A DNA stretch of 64,000 nucleotides from Mimachlamys varia (GCA_947623455.1 OX392538.1:30751001-30815000); one strand, 5' to 3'. Counted from the stretch's first letter, positions 22,262 to 34,929 are shown. The notes: a model not told the origin generated them from the sequence alone. Numbers and translations are program-made.

Positions 22262-22605
22262 ATCGTGGTGCACGGTGGTCTAGTTGTAGGGCGCCGGGCT
22301 CGTGATCGATGGGTTGCGAGTTCGAGTCCCGCTCACGGCACCCTTGTTGTATCCTTGGGCAAGATACTTTACTTTACTTGTTCCAGTCTACTCAGCTTTT
22401 AATGAGTACGTGGTTGGACAGTGCTAGATATTGTATAATGCTAGCTCTGAGCGCCGAGATGGCAGCACCGGCTGTATGCTCCCAATGGAGTTGAGAACGA
22501 TATTGGCTGGTTGCTAAGGCCCTATAACCAAGGATAATAATTTGTGAACCGCTTTCAGGCGACCCTCAGGTTGTGATAAAGCGGTATATAAAAACCTTGA
22601 ATTAT
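22262..22605 (+). mobile_element. Second type of tRNA-derived SINE
   Basis: The head GTGCACGGTGGTCTAGTTGT to GAGTTCGAGTCCCGCTCACG has both internal promoter boxes spaced like a tRNA. It is followed by TCCTTGGGCAAGATACTTTA, CGAGATGGCAGCACCGGC and the end AAAGCGGTATATAAAA. The body continues without a break from the tRNA-like part, so it is a SINE, not a free tRNA gene. Only one copy was seen. Confidence 0.8.
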
Positions 22606-22859
22606 CATTAGTATAATGACAGCGCATTGCACATCTGCTTTCGGTGTTCCATGCATACTGAAAGTTTCGTCAAAAAATCTTCAACGGTGTCGAAGTTATG
22701 GCCCGAACACGAATTATTAGAGGAACCAGGACACGAACCAGAACCGGTTCTAATACAATATGCTTCCCTTCATAAGAAGGGGAGACATAATGAAGTGTTA
22801 AAGGATGCACATTTTCAATAAATATAAAATTACATATTACACACCCTTACACTCTAGAT

Positions 22860-23130
22860 AAATTGGTCTGGTTTGATTGTTTTTTAATATTTCAATATGC
22901 TATCAACAGTCAGAATCCTTTCAAGACGGCCTCCCGATGTATGCGATGTGGATGTTTGCATGGGAGGCCGTGGGATGCTCGTTTAAGGCTTCTTCAGAAA
23001 GCTCAAACTTGTGCCAAATCAAAGTGCTACCACACTGACGTATGCTGCCACCTCCCCCAGGAGAACACCCCATCCGGTCCCATTATACTGACAACAGGAA
23101 GTTACTCATACAAAATAATAAAATAGTGAA
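22860..23130 (+). repeat. Dispersed repeat shared with the gene 3 upstream region
   Basis: Blocks GGTTTGATTGTTTTTTA, AAGTGCTACCACACTGA and GAACACCCCATCCGGTC recur at 38610-38830 (upstream of gene 3), 56490-56770 and 57895-58140, with a short piece at 9830-9900. The copies upstream of genes 2 and 3 lie at the same relative place, as expected if they were copied with the genes. Confidence 0.6.
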
Positions 23131-23524
23131 AAGCGAGGATCCGGATTGGATGATATTAAAGCCTCATCTGACGATAAAGATGAAGTTTCAAAACGAACAA
23201 TCGATCTTTTTTTTTACAGTATATTGTATGTCAGTGAATGTCAGTTTTCATATGTACATATTAAAGAATACCCTGTGTCATAGAAACGAAAGTTATTGAT
23301 TTAATTTTCTTGAAATGCGATAAATGTACCAGGAACTAGTGCGGAACCCTTGAAACATCTAATACAGAAAGTGATAAATGCTATACTTTTGTTGTTTTTT
23401 CAAAGGCAGATATATGTATCAGTTGATATGCAAACAAAACGTTTTATCGTCTACATACAAATATGACGTAACACGCATAGGAATATTTCAGTCATATCCA
23501 CTTACAGTTTGAATTCCAATACGC

Positions 23525-23532
23525 TATATAAA
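23525..23532 (+). promoter_or_regulatory. Candidate TATA box of gene 2
   Basis: TATATAAA lies 184 bp before the gene 2 start codon, within sequence (about 23400-23708) that is conserved upstream of gene 3. The equivalent place in gene 3 (about 39266) reads GATATTAAA, a weaker match. The transcription start was not determined. Confidence 0.4.
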
Positions 23533-23708
23533 CCACGAAATAATATACGATGGACAAAAAAACTGGGTTCGTTTTATATATCACAATAATACGTTCAACA
23601 GCTGTCGACCACAACTTTTTTCGACGTGAAACAAGTAACATAACGCCAATGAGGAATTGAAGATACACGAACAAGTATACAGCAGTAATTGTAACAGTCA
23701 ACATACCC

Positions 23709-23754
23709 ATGGCAAATTTGATTATCTTAATATTTGTCTTCATGAACTTAATTG
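23709..23754 (+). CDS. Gene 2, signal-peptide exon
   Basis: ATG begins a run of hydrophobic residues ending at a GTAAGT donor after one base of the next codon. The start context CATACCCATGG and the length (46 bp) match the gene 3 exon exactly. Confidence 0.82.
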
Positions 23755-26700
23755 GTAAGTTTTTTTTTACCCTTTATTGTGAATCAATTATGCTAAAATT
23801 ACTTGTAATGCAGTTTTGTAATTACGATCATGTGAAAGAACATAAATGAGTTGGGGAAGTTCACTATATAAATATTGTTTCCAGTTTATTTCCTTTTTTT
23901 TTGTAAAAACAAGATATATACATAGGTATCACGTTATAAGCAATTAGTGAAATATATCTGTAATAATAATCGCTACTATAAACATATTTATTAAATTATT
24001 TTTTTTATTTGCCTGCCCCTAATGTATATTTTCTAGCTAACATTTTGATACTCGTTCAACATACTTTTATTTAACTTTTGGCGGTATACTTACAGAACAT
24101 TAGCATCTATTCTTTTATTTCAAGTTGGACGAAACCGTACCGACTCTGACTTCCTCGGAGTCGACCCAATCTGAAACAAATTTGAAAAACAACTTAAAAA
24201 TACGCTCAGTAGCTATCCTCAACGATTATTTTGGTAACAATATTTATGACTGAATTTTATATTTACTAAACATCACATACATTAGGATGTTTCGTAACTG
24301 ATTTAATAGAACCTTCGGCGTCCGATCAGCCGAAGGGATTATATGCAACATTTAACATTTAAACCCTAATTTGTTTCATGTTTAATATATATTCTGCTTA
24401 TGTGATGTAACGTGTATTTTATGTGTCTTGATAAAGGGGCGGCTAGCCTGGAAAATTTGACAATTTATTTGTCCGTACTGTCGCTATTACTTCCACGATC
24501 TTATATGTATTTAATTAATATCTTTTTGGACTTGGCGTTGACAAAGATGCATTTTTTGTAACATTCAGGTAACCTCTTTATTGCGCAATTACACACAAGG
24601 TGGCCGTATCACAGCGCCTGCTTGGTTCACGTCTTCAATGAAATATTTTAATGCTTAATATATAAGTAACATATAACATGATTTGCTCGATTTTAAAGCT
24701 TTAATAAAGTAAGTAATGCATCTGCTAAGATATACATGAATTGTATCATTTCTTCAAAATAGTTTTTTTAAACGGAACTATGCATTGTCTGTGTTTTTGC
24801 CATGTTGTTGCCACAATGTATTTTACCTTAGCGCCTACTAGAGATGACGTAACACACACATATGCTGCAACTCTTAAATTTAGTAATAGATACAGTATGC
24901 CGAAAAAAAATGAATTAAACTGCATCGTACAACTGTTTCGTCCTCCTAGGACTCCTCAGTGATGCTAGGGACTGATATGTTTATACAATATCTTAGCATC
25001 ATTGACGAGTCCTAGGAGGAACAAACAGCTGTATAGGGACTTTTTATAAATTATTTGGCTCGACAATATCTTTTCTTTATTATCGAGATACAAGTGTATT
25101 TAGACTTGGCACTATTATGTATTAAAGAAAATAATTGTGACCATCACAGCTTCAACGATTAGAGCAATTTTAAGTAGGCCCATTGAGAGATGTAATACGT
25201 ACTTAACATTTTTCCACAGATCGAATATCAACTGAGTGTCCCTCGGGGAAATGGACAGGAAACGACGACCTTTCAAACAGGGTGTTTACTAACCCCATGT
25301 TCTCCACCACCACTACACGAGGACGACTTCAATGTGCCGCGAGATGTTCCGAAAACCAGTGTTGCAGGACGATTACCTTTAACTCTGTAACGCATGTCTG
25401 TATAGGATACAGTGGTATCATTACTGTCAACTCTGCATATACATCAAACGCCGGAAGTAAATGCTACCAGAGAGACACCCCACAAGGTTTGTTATTGTTA
25501 TTGTTTAAGTTCCTGTCGTTCTAATCTTAGATACACAAACATTTGTTTTATTTTCATAGCCTCTCAGTCATTCATCAGAACGTCCGCTTATTATTGCAAT
25601 AATCTATTTAAAAGTAATGCTGTAGGAGATATTGAAAGAATTACCATAGTTGTATTCTACACCGAAAAGATGAGTACAGTTTGCATCAATTCGAAAAGCA
25701 TTAAAAGGTAAAAAAGGTAAAAAAAAAGTGGTACACTTTTCTTTGGTGTATTGTACTGTATAACTCCAAAACAATATGCGTATTCTTTATAATTTCATTT
25801 CTAAAGATAAATTACACATCTGTAACGTTTATAAACGAAGTGGGGGGCTTATTGTGTTTGCTCCGGTTCTTATTTCTTTTATTACTATTATTATTATTTA
25901 TTCTGGTTTATGCCGATGGCGAGGTTTCCATACGTTTTGTTTCGAAAACCTACTACAGAATTAAATGAAACTTTCTATGAGTTTGAATGACTGGGATGCG
26001 GTGTAAAAACACTTTTTCGTTTTCGACATCCAAGATGGCCACCACAGTCCCTTTACATTTGGACATTTATAGCTGTATATTAGACCCCAATGTTCCAGGC
26101 CAGCTTCCGTTTAATTCTAATAAAATTTATCTTGGTACTTACTTGATGAAATTATGTACAAATGTGTCGACATGACACAACTACATCGAACTTTCGTTTT
26201 CTGATTCAAGAAAATGGCTACCATTTTTACATCTCTGACTGGTCTAAATTCAAATATTGTCCTATTTTGATGAATTGATCTATAAGTGAATTATGATTGT
26301 AACAAGAACTTTTTGAAATTAGTTGTCATGATTCAACAAAATTGCTGCCATTTCTTTGCCTCTGATTAGTAAAAAATCAACTATTGTCCTACATTTGATT
26401 TCGATGAAATTTTGATATGTAGATGTAAGTGTTTTATGATTTGACGAACACTACCGCAACTTGGGTTTCCTGAGAAAATAAAATGATGATCATTTCCTGG
26501 CCTCTGATTGGTCCTTCTGTTCATGAAATTTGATATGTAGGTGAATTATGATTCCAAGAACTTTAACGTAACATAGGTTTCACGTTTAAAGAAATGACCA
26601 ACATTACCTACACTCTCAGTAGTCCGAACCATTTTGGTTATGCGAGTGTATTTTAACACTATAGAGGTTTTGGAGACGTCTTTAGTGGTCTCCAATTACA

Positions 26701-29700
26701 ATTAGCACTTATATTATATTGCTTTATATTAAACGAATTCGGTTTTACGCTAAATAAAATATTGTTCAACAGTTTCATATCCATAGGACTTCAACCAATC
26801 AAAAGTGTGAATGCCAAATACTGCGTCGAACTAAGCGGTAAATGACGTCATCACTTTCTGTGTTATCTGATTGGGTTAGTTATATGATACAGTGTATAAA
26901 CTGCATTATTAGTGACATTATTGGGAACACTTAAAAAGGAAGAGACCACTTAACCGATCACCTCCCCTTCATTTTGTTACTTGAGGTTTTGTTTCTTGTA
27001 TTTTTTATTCAAATTCATCTTTATACTTTTCCTAAAAAACTCGTTAAGTTTACCCTTTTTTTAATGAAAAAAATATAAATATATCCCTTACTTTTTTCTC
27101 TGTACTCCTTGTTTATGATAGCATTATATATTAATTATGGATACTTCTTCTTTTTAGATACGGCTCTTTACAGCTATGACGCTAACACTAATATGTGTTT
27201 CTCACTGAAAACGGATGAACAAAGTCACAGCGGGGCCGCATATCGGTGCCAACAGGAAAATGCTGGCCTCATCAAGATTGTCAATCTGGACATACTGGTG
27301 GCTGTACAAACTGTACTCAGGGCGTATTATAACAGTATGTATTTTCATAACCATAATTTTGTTTTAATCCTTAAAGCTGACAATGCAAGTTAAAAAGCTT
27401 TCTTGTTGATATTTAAAAAAAAGGCTTAGTAAAAATTTTAGAAATCTTCTGAGATGCCCCCTTACAGGTTACTAAGGAATGGCAGACATTTTAGTGTTTG
27501 CCTTGCTTGGAAACGATAGTCGACCGGGTCCTTGGGTATAAAAGGCACCCAGGCCGTCAAACCGGTTCTCATTGTTGTGATGAAACCGCACGGCGACACT
27601 TCTTTAGACCTATATAGCTAGCAATCACATACTTTCACATTTTTATTGTACGATATTTTCGATCAGTATCATTGACATGGATATTGAAGGTGTAATTATA
27701 ACGATATTATACAAAATATGAGCAAAATAAATAAAAAAAACTCTATTAGATTACCCCGAAATTCGAGCGAATAAAAAACAAGTACATGAATGACAACTGA
27801 TAAACCTACCTTAGTATTCAATTGGAACACAGGTCGCTAAGAGTAATCAGTTCCTGTGTGACAAACATTGCTATAACATCCATCATTTATTTCCATCAAA
27901 ATAAGATCCCCGCACTCGCATGTGTTCGTGCACGTGTTTTACATAATCACAACTATGCTCGCGTGTTACACTACATTTTCATTACAAGCACTTTAGTGGC
28001 AAGGCGTAATATTATAGGTAGTATTAGGAGCGAGTACATATTCTGTTCGGAACGTATTGCTCTGCTTCCGAATGTAAAATCAACATGTCGATTACGTATA
28101 CATAGGTGAAGGGACAGTTAGGGTATTTTCAGTTTTATTTATTTTTTTTATTTTGCTTTGGCACACGATTTATGATGGTGTCTGAGAGAGTGGCCATCTT
28201 CACATAACTTCAACTTTAAGGTAAGTGTGTGTTGGTCATTCCAGTTTTGTAACTCCAGTGTCACCTGTTGTGTCCGCAGGTGTTGCACTTTGCACGGCCA
28301 GTGTTCATGTAAAAACTGGTTTGACAGGCTGGGTGCCTTTTTATTCCCAGGGAGGCCGACTCTCGTTTCCAAGCAAGGCAAAAACTAAAATGTCTGCCTC
28401 TCCTTAGTAACCCGTTAGGGGGCATCTCAGAAGCTTTCTAAAATATTACTTTGCCGTATTTTTTTTTTAATTTCAACAAAAAAGCTTTTTAACTTGCATT
28501 GTCACCTTTAATAATATTACAAACTATACATAATATTGTTGATTTGATCTAAATATGCTTTGACATAAATATGTCATGCTTTGTGCATGCACAAATGTAT
28601 CAATTACCGAAAAAATCGAAAACATTTCTATTGTGTATGTACAGTTGAGTGATCGCAAACATCTTGCACATCTCCGAATCAATTGCGCACAATTTCTCGA
28701 TATTACAATCAATGTCCCTTGTGTGTCACAAAAAACACATGACTGCTTGATAAGGTCTCGGTTTAACAATAATATGGTATGGAAAACAAAATTGAAATGC
28801 TCTGCGGTGCCGGTAAACATTATAGGACTCGCACAACTAAATCAGCCTATCACGAAGTGTGTCATACGTTTGTAGTCCCTACTGAAAATTTGTTCCGGCT
28901 AAGTACAGTGATTCTGAGTAATTTAAATAGGTAATTTTTGACCTATTCTGCATTGAATGAAATCTATAGATATTTAACTTTACAGGAATATATACTTTTG
29001 GTAGATTTTGATATGTGATGGCGGATTGATATGGGGTCAAAAGTCAGAGGGTGTTCCCGTCCCATTTCACTGGTTTGAAATGTAAATTTCTGGTTGTCCG
29101 AAGCAGACGCGTGTAGCAAGCTAATATGCCAATATGTGTTCACAAGTGTTGTACTTCAAATATTAAAGTTATTAGCTCGAAAGCTATGTAATAACATATA
29201 GTAAATTATTTAGTTGTGTGAGTCCTTTAATGGAACTAGCCATGTGCTTGACCTATGGAACATTTTCTGTGCTTCTGGATATTTCTTTTTCAAAGACAGC
29301 CACTGTCATTGAGTGTTTACACATTTTTCAGTGTGTAAAAATATTTAATTTGACAAAAAAACTTCAAAATAATTTAAAATCTGGCTAAACATGGCCCTGT
29401 GTTGAAGCCTGTATTGTTGGACTGACCCTCATACTCACGTTTTTAATTAAGTTTGGTTCAATAAATGTGATAATTAATCTGCGTGCGTGTTAAAGATTTA
29501 TCCTGGTATGAGGTCAATATTTTCTTGTAACTACGTTTTTCTCTCTTATGATATTTTTGAAGATGAGGGTATGTTAAACAGAAAAATGCAAAAAAATGAT
29601 ATGTTAGCGTGCTTAATTTTTTCCAGGTCTTCTCGAAGATGCCTTATCATTTAAGGCTGTTTAGCCTAGTTTGGCATTTCAAAAAATCTTGTTTTTGGAA

Positions 29701-32700
29701 AATGTAAAATCAAAAAGAAAAACAACAGTCAAGATTATTTCCTCTGCTTAATCTTCAACCTTCGTGATGTCTTTGTTGAAATCATATATCTGTTTGAATT
29801 TTGTTATTTTATTCTTGTATCAGTATTGAACAATTGTTACAAAATATGCACAATATTTCCATATTGGAACAAAAATTAAATATAATTTCTGTAACTACAT
29901 TTTTCTGCTATTTTGTCAGCTGGTAGGACAGACTTAGCATAATTATTATTTTTAAAAAAAACAAACATGTTAGCGTTGAAACTTTTTCAATAATGAGTAA
30001 AATGTGTAAAACAATAATTGCAATGCATCATAGTTACCTCCCCTGAATAGATTGACCCAATATACTATTAATTCACTGAATTGAATCAAAACTGCATTAA
30101 AAATACAAAGAACCTTGCAAATATTTCTAAAAATATTAATATTCCCTAAAATAATTATTAGCTCTATCTATTTTTTTTTCTTAAAGAAATATTGGTGAAA
30201 TGATAATTATTAGTTGCAAAAATAGTTGGATTTTAAAACAGAATTGCCTCCCTTAGAAATATAAGGGTAGATTTGAATCAAATTCATGAGTGTAAAAAAA
30301 TACCTGAATTTTTTTTTCAAATTTTCTGATATTTTTCAAATACATATAATTTTATAATAAGTGTCAAAATAATATATATATAAATATCAATTGCAACCAC
30401 CAAACAATGATCATGAATTGTCCATATGGATGCGAGCTATATTTTATATGTGAGCACCATGAAGAATCACACAGTTCATGGTCACCAAACGGTCATTTGT
30501 CACTTTATATTTATCGATTGTTTTGATGTTTGGATTAACATTTTGACTCAACATAAAAATAGTTGTTGTGTCTTCATTAGCAATCAGAGTTCCTAAGTGT
30601 TCATGAACATCCTATTTTTGATGTTTTGAAACTAGATCCACAATCAATTCTTGTTCCATTCCTTTTGAACTACCATTCCAGTTTTTGCGATAGTCGATAG
30701 TCATGTGACTAAGGTGTTGTGCATTTTCTGTTGACAAAGTCGATGGTCTTGGAAAAATTTGCACTAACAATGAATCCAAGAACTTTGCCTGTTTCATGCA
30801 AGAGTGACCTGTTAATAAAGAGAAGATACAATGAACACAAAAGTTTGTGAAAATGGCAGGGTATTTGGATTGCTTGTACAACAATAAAAAATGTAGAAAA
30901 ATTGTAATGAAATAAAAACTACATCCAAAAATTGACCCAAATTCCGGTAACATATAAATTAAACACATTAATTGAGGTCATTTTGTCAAATCAGGGAAAG
31001 AAATCTGCAGTTGTGCGACCTTTTCATCTGCAATGAGTACTTGAGGTAATTGGACAAATTTGGGCCCCATCCCTCAGCCCCAGGGTAAAAAAAAATCATA
31101 TATCAAGCTGTCATACACTGGCTATAATTCCATCCAAGTTTGAATTATTTCCAATTGACAAAATATACCCAAAAGTATAATTTTCCTACACAAAGTATAG
31201 TAAACTCTAGCTGGATTAGTTCATTCTGTAATTCTAGGAGTCAACGAGTTAAATGAAAATGAGGCAGCAATTTTTAACCAAATTGGGGGGAGGGGGGTAG
31301 GATGTGCCAATAACTCATCAAATCAATGGTCTCAATACATTTTATATTTCCAAATGCACAAATAGATTTAACCTCAATAATTATTAATATAATATTGTTG
31401 AAAATTGTTGCTTCATTTTATAAGGCCATTAATATGTATGTTCAGGTAACATGCCTTAAAAAAATAGGATAGGTCGGGTAGGTAAATAATTCATATCCTA
31501 ATTTTTTTTTTTTATATTTCATTTATTTAGGTAAATTAAATGCCCTTTGAAGCCTTTGTCATGTATGTATCCGGAATTTAGGCAGTTTTCACAAGTGTTG
31601 TACTTTAAATATTAAAGTTATTAGCTCGAAAGCTTAGTAATAACATATGGTAAATTATTTAGTTGTGTGAGTCCTTATAGCTTTACGTTATAAATATGAT
31701 ATCAGCCGCGGCTTTTGTCAATATAATTCTTCATGTTCATATCGAATCATTATCCAATACAGAAGTTGATGATTCTATAATATCATTCATTTAAATCTTA
31801 CAGTAGTGACCCTTTATTCATACAGTTTTTGATTGTGCACTCCCGTTATATAATGTCACGTTTTGTGATGAAATAGTTGTGTGCAAACGTTTCTAACATT
31901 TTGTTCGACATATCTTCTTATTTAGGGAATGGTAGAATCTGCTGGTGGAATTGTTTGTCCCTGATTAAATTCTAATCTGATTAATTTTTGTACATTAAGG
32001 ACTGGACCAGAGATGTACATGTATGCATTGATAGGAATAGGGGAAAACGCATTTTTATATGGTAGTGTATGTTCTTTGTGTCGCAAAAAGCAGGGGAACA
32101 CCTATAGGGATTTCGCGAGAGATGTGTTTTGTTTTATAAAATCAAAATAATATGAAAAATACCTATTTTTAAACAAAGGAATCCGTACTTGATAATTACA
32201 TACCGTGTAGCCGATGCCCGATGTAGTCAGTTTAATTTTTAAGAAAGCCCGCGCCAAATATAGCGTCATCAAAATAAAGCAAGAAAAATAGCCGCGTCCC
32301 CTGTCGCAACCACAATTATCTGTGTTGTTAACAAATGGACACGAGCTTGAGCTAGAACACTAAAGGTTTGGTTTCACACGTTCTTCTTTCAAGGTATGTT
32401 AGATTCACGAAATACGTTTCCAAAATTATTTTATATATGATTATCATTAGACCAGACAAGAAATTGTGTTGGTATTCTTCAAACTAGCCAAAAGTAGATA
32501 ATATTGAAAGCTCGCACACACAGGGGCCTTCAGATGGTAAATTTGCTATACTGAACACGTACTCGCTCTTTATCACGCTACGTAAATAAGAATAGTCGCG
32601 AATTTAAGCTATAGAGATGTCGTGAAGGAAGTACTATACATTTAGGAATTCATCATGAACACGGTATGTGATATGCTTACTTTTATCCAGAGACAAACTA

Positions 32701-34283
32701 TTTGACAGGCGACACTTCGATTTCGAAATTGTTTCATTGCATCCATGATGCTGTTCTGCGCCTGCCCCGTGAGGTCGAAAGTGCTCAGATGTGTTTGTAA
32801 ACAAGGGTTGGACGATATTCCGTATTATTAATTGAAAAACGCATGGAAAACATCATGTTTTGTCAAAACATCGGTATAAATAGTTCACAAAGATTACAGA
32901 ACTACAATTTTATTAAGTATTTGGTGATATTATAGATAAGTTAACAAGCATCACTTAGTTGCCCCTTTGAGTCATTATCTTAATGTTTAAATTGCTAATA
33001 ATTGCAACGCAAGTAAAGTATATGGATAAAAATCTGACTTTATAATACAAAAAAATGAAAGTGCATGTAAACATATATTAGATAAAAATACCGAAGCGTA
33101 AACAAAATCATAATCCGAACCCAAAATCGGTTAAACTAGGGACAAAATATGAACAAAAGAAAGATTTTCGTGGTTTTCCATGTTAAAGTACAAGAGAATA
33201 AGACCAGGTTTTCAAGAAGAGTAAGCGTCTTCTGCTTCATTGACGACTTCAGTAGTGTTAATCTTGGTCAGATCGAAGTAATCATTAAGTACTCAAAATG
33301 AATACCTAGTCATCAATGTAAATCACAATAAGTAAACACACTAATGAGAATACTCAAAAACGTCCATCTTCATATCACAAAAAAACAGATAAAGAGTAAA
33401 TTTCTCAACGAGAAATATAACGACCATGACACTTGCCTATAGTTCTGATTAACTTGCTTCTCTCGAATCCCTAGGGTTGACCATGTTGGTTATTATTCAG
33501 TAGTTTTTTAGGTAAGCAGCTGATGTAGAAACATCTTTATACCTTAAGTTAAGGTCCTTCTAGGACTCATGCTTGAAGGGGGGCCCACAGCAAAGCCTAG
33601 GGGACGAAAGAGGAAACAAAACTTGTCAAAATAAATGTTCGAAGATAGATGTAAAAAATCTAAATATGAACAAAGAAAAGATCAACATGGAGACCCACGT
33701 AAAAGTGCAAGATAACACAACCAGGTTCTCAGGAAGAGTAGGCATATTCAGCTTCATCGACGACATTCGTCATGTCACATCCAAGTAAACATCAAGTCCT
33801 CAAAATGAAAACCGAGTTATCATGCTCAATCACAACAAGTATAACACTCTTTTAAGCAAAGTGAAAAACATCCATCTTAATATCACACAAAGATACAGAA
33901 TATTTCTCAATGAGATCACGATGGCGACCATAAAACTTGTCCATAGTCGTCATGAACCTGTATTTGTTAATTCCCTCTGTCCCAAGTTTGTTTGTCAGCA
34001 GCTGAAATTTTAACGAATCTTTGTATTTTAGAAACCTACTTAATTTTTTTGTTTTCTTGTAGATGGTTTGCCGGAAGTTTGGGTAGACGGGACGGACTAC
34101 ACAAAGACTAACTCCTATATAATGGGTAATGGGGAAGCCGTGCCTCTGGGCCAACATATCTGGTCTGAAGGCAACCCAGATCTGCCTGATGAAATGTGTG
34201 TTGGTATATGGAAGGAATACAAGCTGAACGATTATCCTTGTAGCGATCAAATGATTTATTTATGTGAATTTCATGAGAACTAA
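23709..34283 (+). CDS. Lectin gene 2: secreted apple-like plus C-type lectin-like protein
   Basis: Four exons (23709-23754, 25220-25486, 27158-27334, 34063-34283) join in phase 1 at each junction to a 711-nt frame of 236 aa. Order: a signal peptide starting MANLIILIFVFM, the apple/PAN-like domain (about residues 17-104), and the CTLD (about 105-236). The first apple Cys is kept (TECPSG), giving 12 Cys in all, an even number. The CTLD has the triplet NPD where sugar-binding lectins have EPN or QPD, then DEMC and LND. The protein is probably exported and may bind glycans or another ligand through Ca2+; the NPD triplet makes the specificity unpredictable. A TATA-like box lies upstream and an AATAAA follows the stop by 67 bp. 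The last intron (6.7 kb) contains a TTAA-flanked element and other repeats. Confidence 0.85.
24835..25020. repeat. MITE-like repeat plus inverted repeat upstream of the gene 2 apple exon
   Basis: Positions 24835-24940 are a copy, in opposite orientation, of the 2369-2495 repeat. The adjoining 24941-25020 is an imperfect inverted repeat: TCCTCCTAGGACTC and GATGCTAGG on the left answer CTTAGCATC and GAGTCCTAGGAGGA on the right. Confidence 0.65.
25220..25486 (+). CDS. Gene 2, apple/PAN-like exon
   Basis: It runs from a TTTTTCCACAG acceptor to a GTTTGT donor. It encodes TECPSGKWTGNDDL, then NPMFSTTTTRGRLQC, CCRTITFN and SKCYQ. It is the only one of the four apple exons that keeps the first Cys. 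Confidence 0.88.
26010..26640. repeat. Degenerate tandem repeat of about 130-140 bp
   Basis: Blocks containing AAAATGGCTACCATTTTTAC, CTCTGATTGGTC and TGATATGTAGGTGAATTATG recur about four times with many changes. This is intron sequence of gene 2; the element type is unknown. Confidence 0.5.
27158..27334 (+). CDS. Gene 2, CTLD exon A
   Basis: The acceptor ends CTTTTTAG and the donor is GTATGT. It encodes MCFSLKTDEQ and AAYRCQQENAGLIKI, and is the same length (177 bp) as in genes 1 and 3. Confidence 0.88.
27371..28511. mobile_element. TTAA-flanked transposon with about 200-bp terminal inverted repeats
   Basis: Both ends are bordered by TTAA (27371-27374 and 28508-28511), and the termini are AG(C/G)TGACAATGCAAGTTAA in inverted orientation. 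The inverted repeats run about 200 bp, containing for example CTTCTGAGATGCCCCCT and TTTGCCTTGCTTGGAAACGA. A TTAA target is typical of piggyBac-type transposases. No transposase frame is present, so it would be non-autonomous. The middle (27600-28220) is AT-rich with nothing recognised. It lies in the last intron of gene 2 only 37 bp after CTLD exon A. Confidence 0.8.
30444..30808 (-). pseudogene. Unrecognised coding-like remnant with one internal stop
   Basis: After an acceptor-like TTTATTAACAG (minus strand), a frame begins HSCMKQAKFLDSLLVQIFPR and reads to an internal TAG at 30612-30614. It then continues in the same frame through EHLGTLIANEDTTTIF and ends at TAA (30444-30446). The amino-acid composition looks protein-like and the frame persists through the stop, but no family was recognised. 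It could be a decayed transposon gene, since it lies between two 89-bp direct repeats, or a host pseudogene exon. Confidence 0.35.
33086..33960 (+). repeat. Two tandem copies of the METLVKVQE-type dispersed repeat
   Basis: The first copy (33086-33430) starts ACCGAAGCGTAAACAAAATC and reads VKVQENKTRFSRRVSVFCFI. The second (about 33640-33960) reads METHVKVQDNTTRFSGRVGI. Both continue with AAAACATCCATCTTAATATC-like sequence. The shared peptide, not just the DNA, is conserved between copies, which hints at a former coding region of a mobile element. They end about 100 bp before CTLD exon B of gene 2. Confidence 0.65.
34063..34283 (+). CDS. Gene 2, CTLD exon B with stop
   Basis: The acceptor ends TTTTCTTGTAG. 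It encodes VWVDGTDYTKTNSY, IWSEGNPDLPDEMCVGI, KLNDYPC and IYLCEFHEN before TAA. It is 9-12 nt longer than the exons of genes 3 and 1 because of the extra C-terminal residues. Confidence 0.88.
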
Positions 34284-34350
34284 ATGAAACAGTTATGTAC
34301 ATAAAATAGAATTATAATACACTTGTCTTTGTGGCCGTTTTTGGCAACCC

Positions 34351-34356
34351 AATAAA
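34351..34356 (+). terminator. Polyadenylation signal of gene 2
   Basis: AATAAA lies 67 bp after the stop, in the context AATAAAGGTAT, which is also found downstream of gene 3 (44083). Confidence 0.6.
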
Positions 34357-34459
34357 GGTATCATTTTAACTAGTTTGCATTCATGCGTTTATTTATGTAA
34401 TTACACTGTAGAATGTTTTGACAGAAGTCAATTGGTGGCTTAATCACCTTAATAAATGT

Positions 34460-34700
34460 TACTGTAAACCAGCTTATTTTCGCATGCGATTAATTTTCGC
34501 GTATTTCGCAGGGGAATAAATTCGCAAAAAAATATCGCCGCGAATTAGTTTAAAATAGCTATGCTAACTGTTGGAGTACTGTACTGTACTGTAGATAGCA
34601 TTTACGACCGTATAAATCGCGATATTAAATCGTGGCGAAATGTTCGTTTCAAATGAAAACCCGAAATTAAGTCGCCGCAAAAATAAGTTGGTTTACAGTA
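34460..34700. mobile_element. MITE with CTGTAAACC termini, copy 1
   Basis: The ends TACTGTAAACCAGCTTATTT and AAATAAGTTGGTTTACAGTA are inverted, with TA at both borders. A second copy with the same ends and interior lies at 53208-53430. The interior has inverted CGCGAATT-type motifs and no open frame. Confidence 0.85.
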
Positions 34701-34929
34701 ATATCAACCTTTGGGTGGTTATTTTATGCATTCTTCCTGTTTGCATTGTTCTTGTTGTGAGTGGAGAGGCATAAAAAGTAATACCTATTGTCAGGTTACA
34801 CTTACGACTTGACAGGTACATGGAACAGTATTAAGAATATATATTAAGCAATGAATAAGCAATAACTTTATTTTTTCTTAACTTTTAAGCATACAATTAC
34901 GACTTAATAGTAACAGGAAACAGTATTGT

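Larger units (their letters stand above)
28512..34062. other. Last intron of gene 2: mostly dispersed repeats
   Basis: Positions about 28590-28730 resemble 14080-14190 in the gene 1 intron (GCGCACAATTT and ATTACAATCAATGTCC blocks), a trace of common descent. An 89-bp direct repeat (29139-29227 and 31588-31676) encloses 2.4 kb holding an unrecognised coding-like remnant. Positions 32430-32960 match the repeat at 960-1275. The METLVKVQE-type repeat follows twice. No further lectin exon was seen. Confidence 0.5.

Noticed and set aside
22262..22340. tRNA gene
   Set aside because: The tRNA-like part runs directly into a SINE body, and the stems are imperfect.
28576..28875. 99-residue plus-strand frame
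   Set aside because: It overlaps intron sequence shared with the gene 1 intron (14080-14190), where the frame is not conserved, and there is no recognisable domain.
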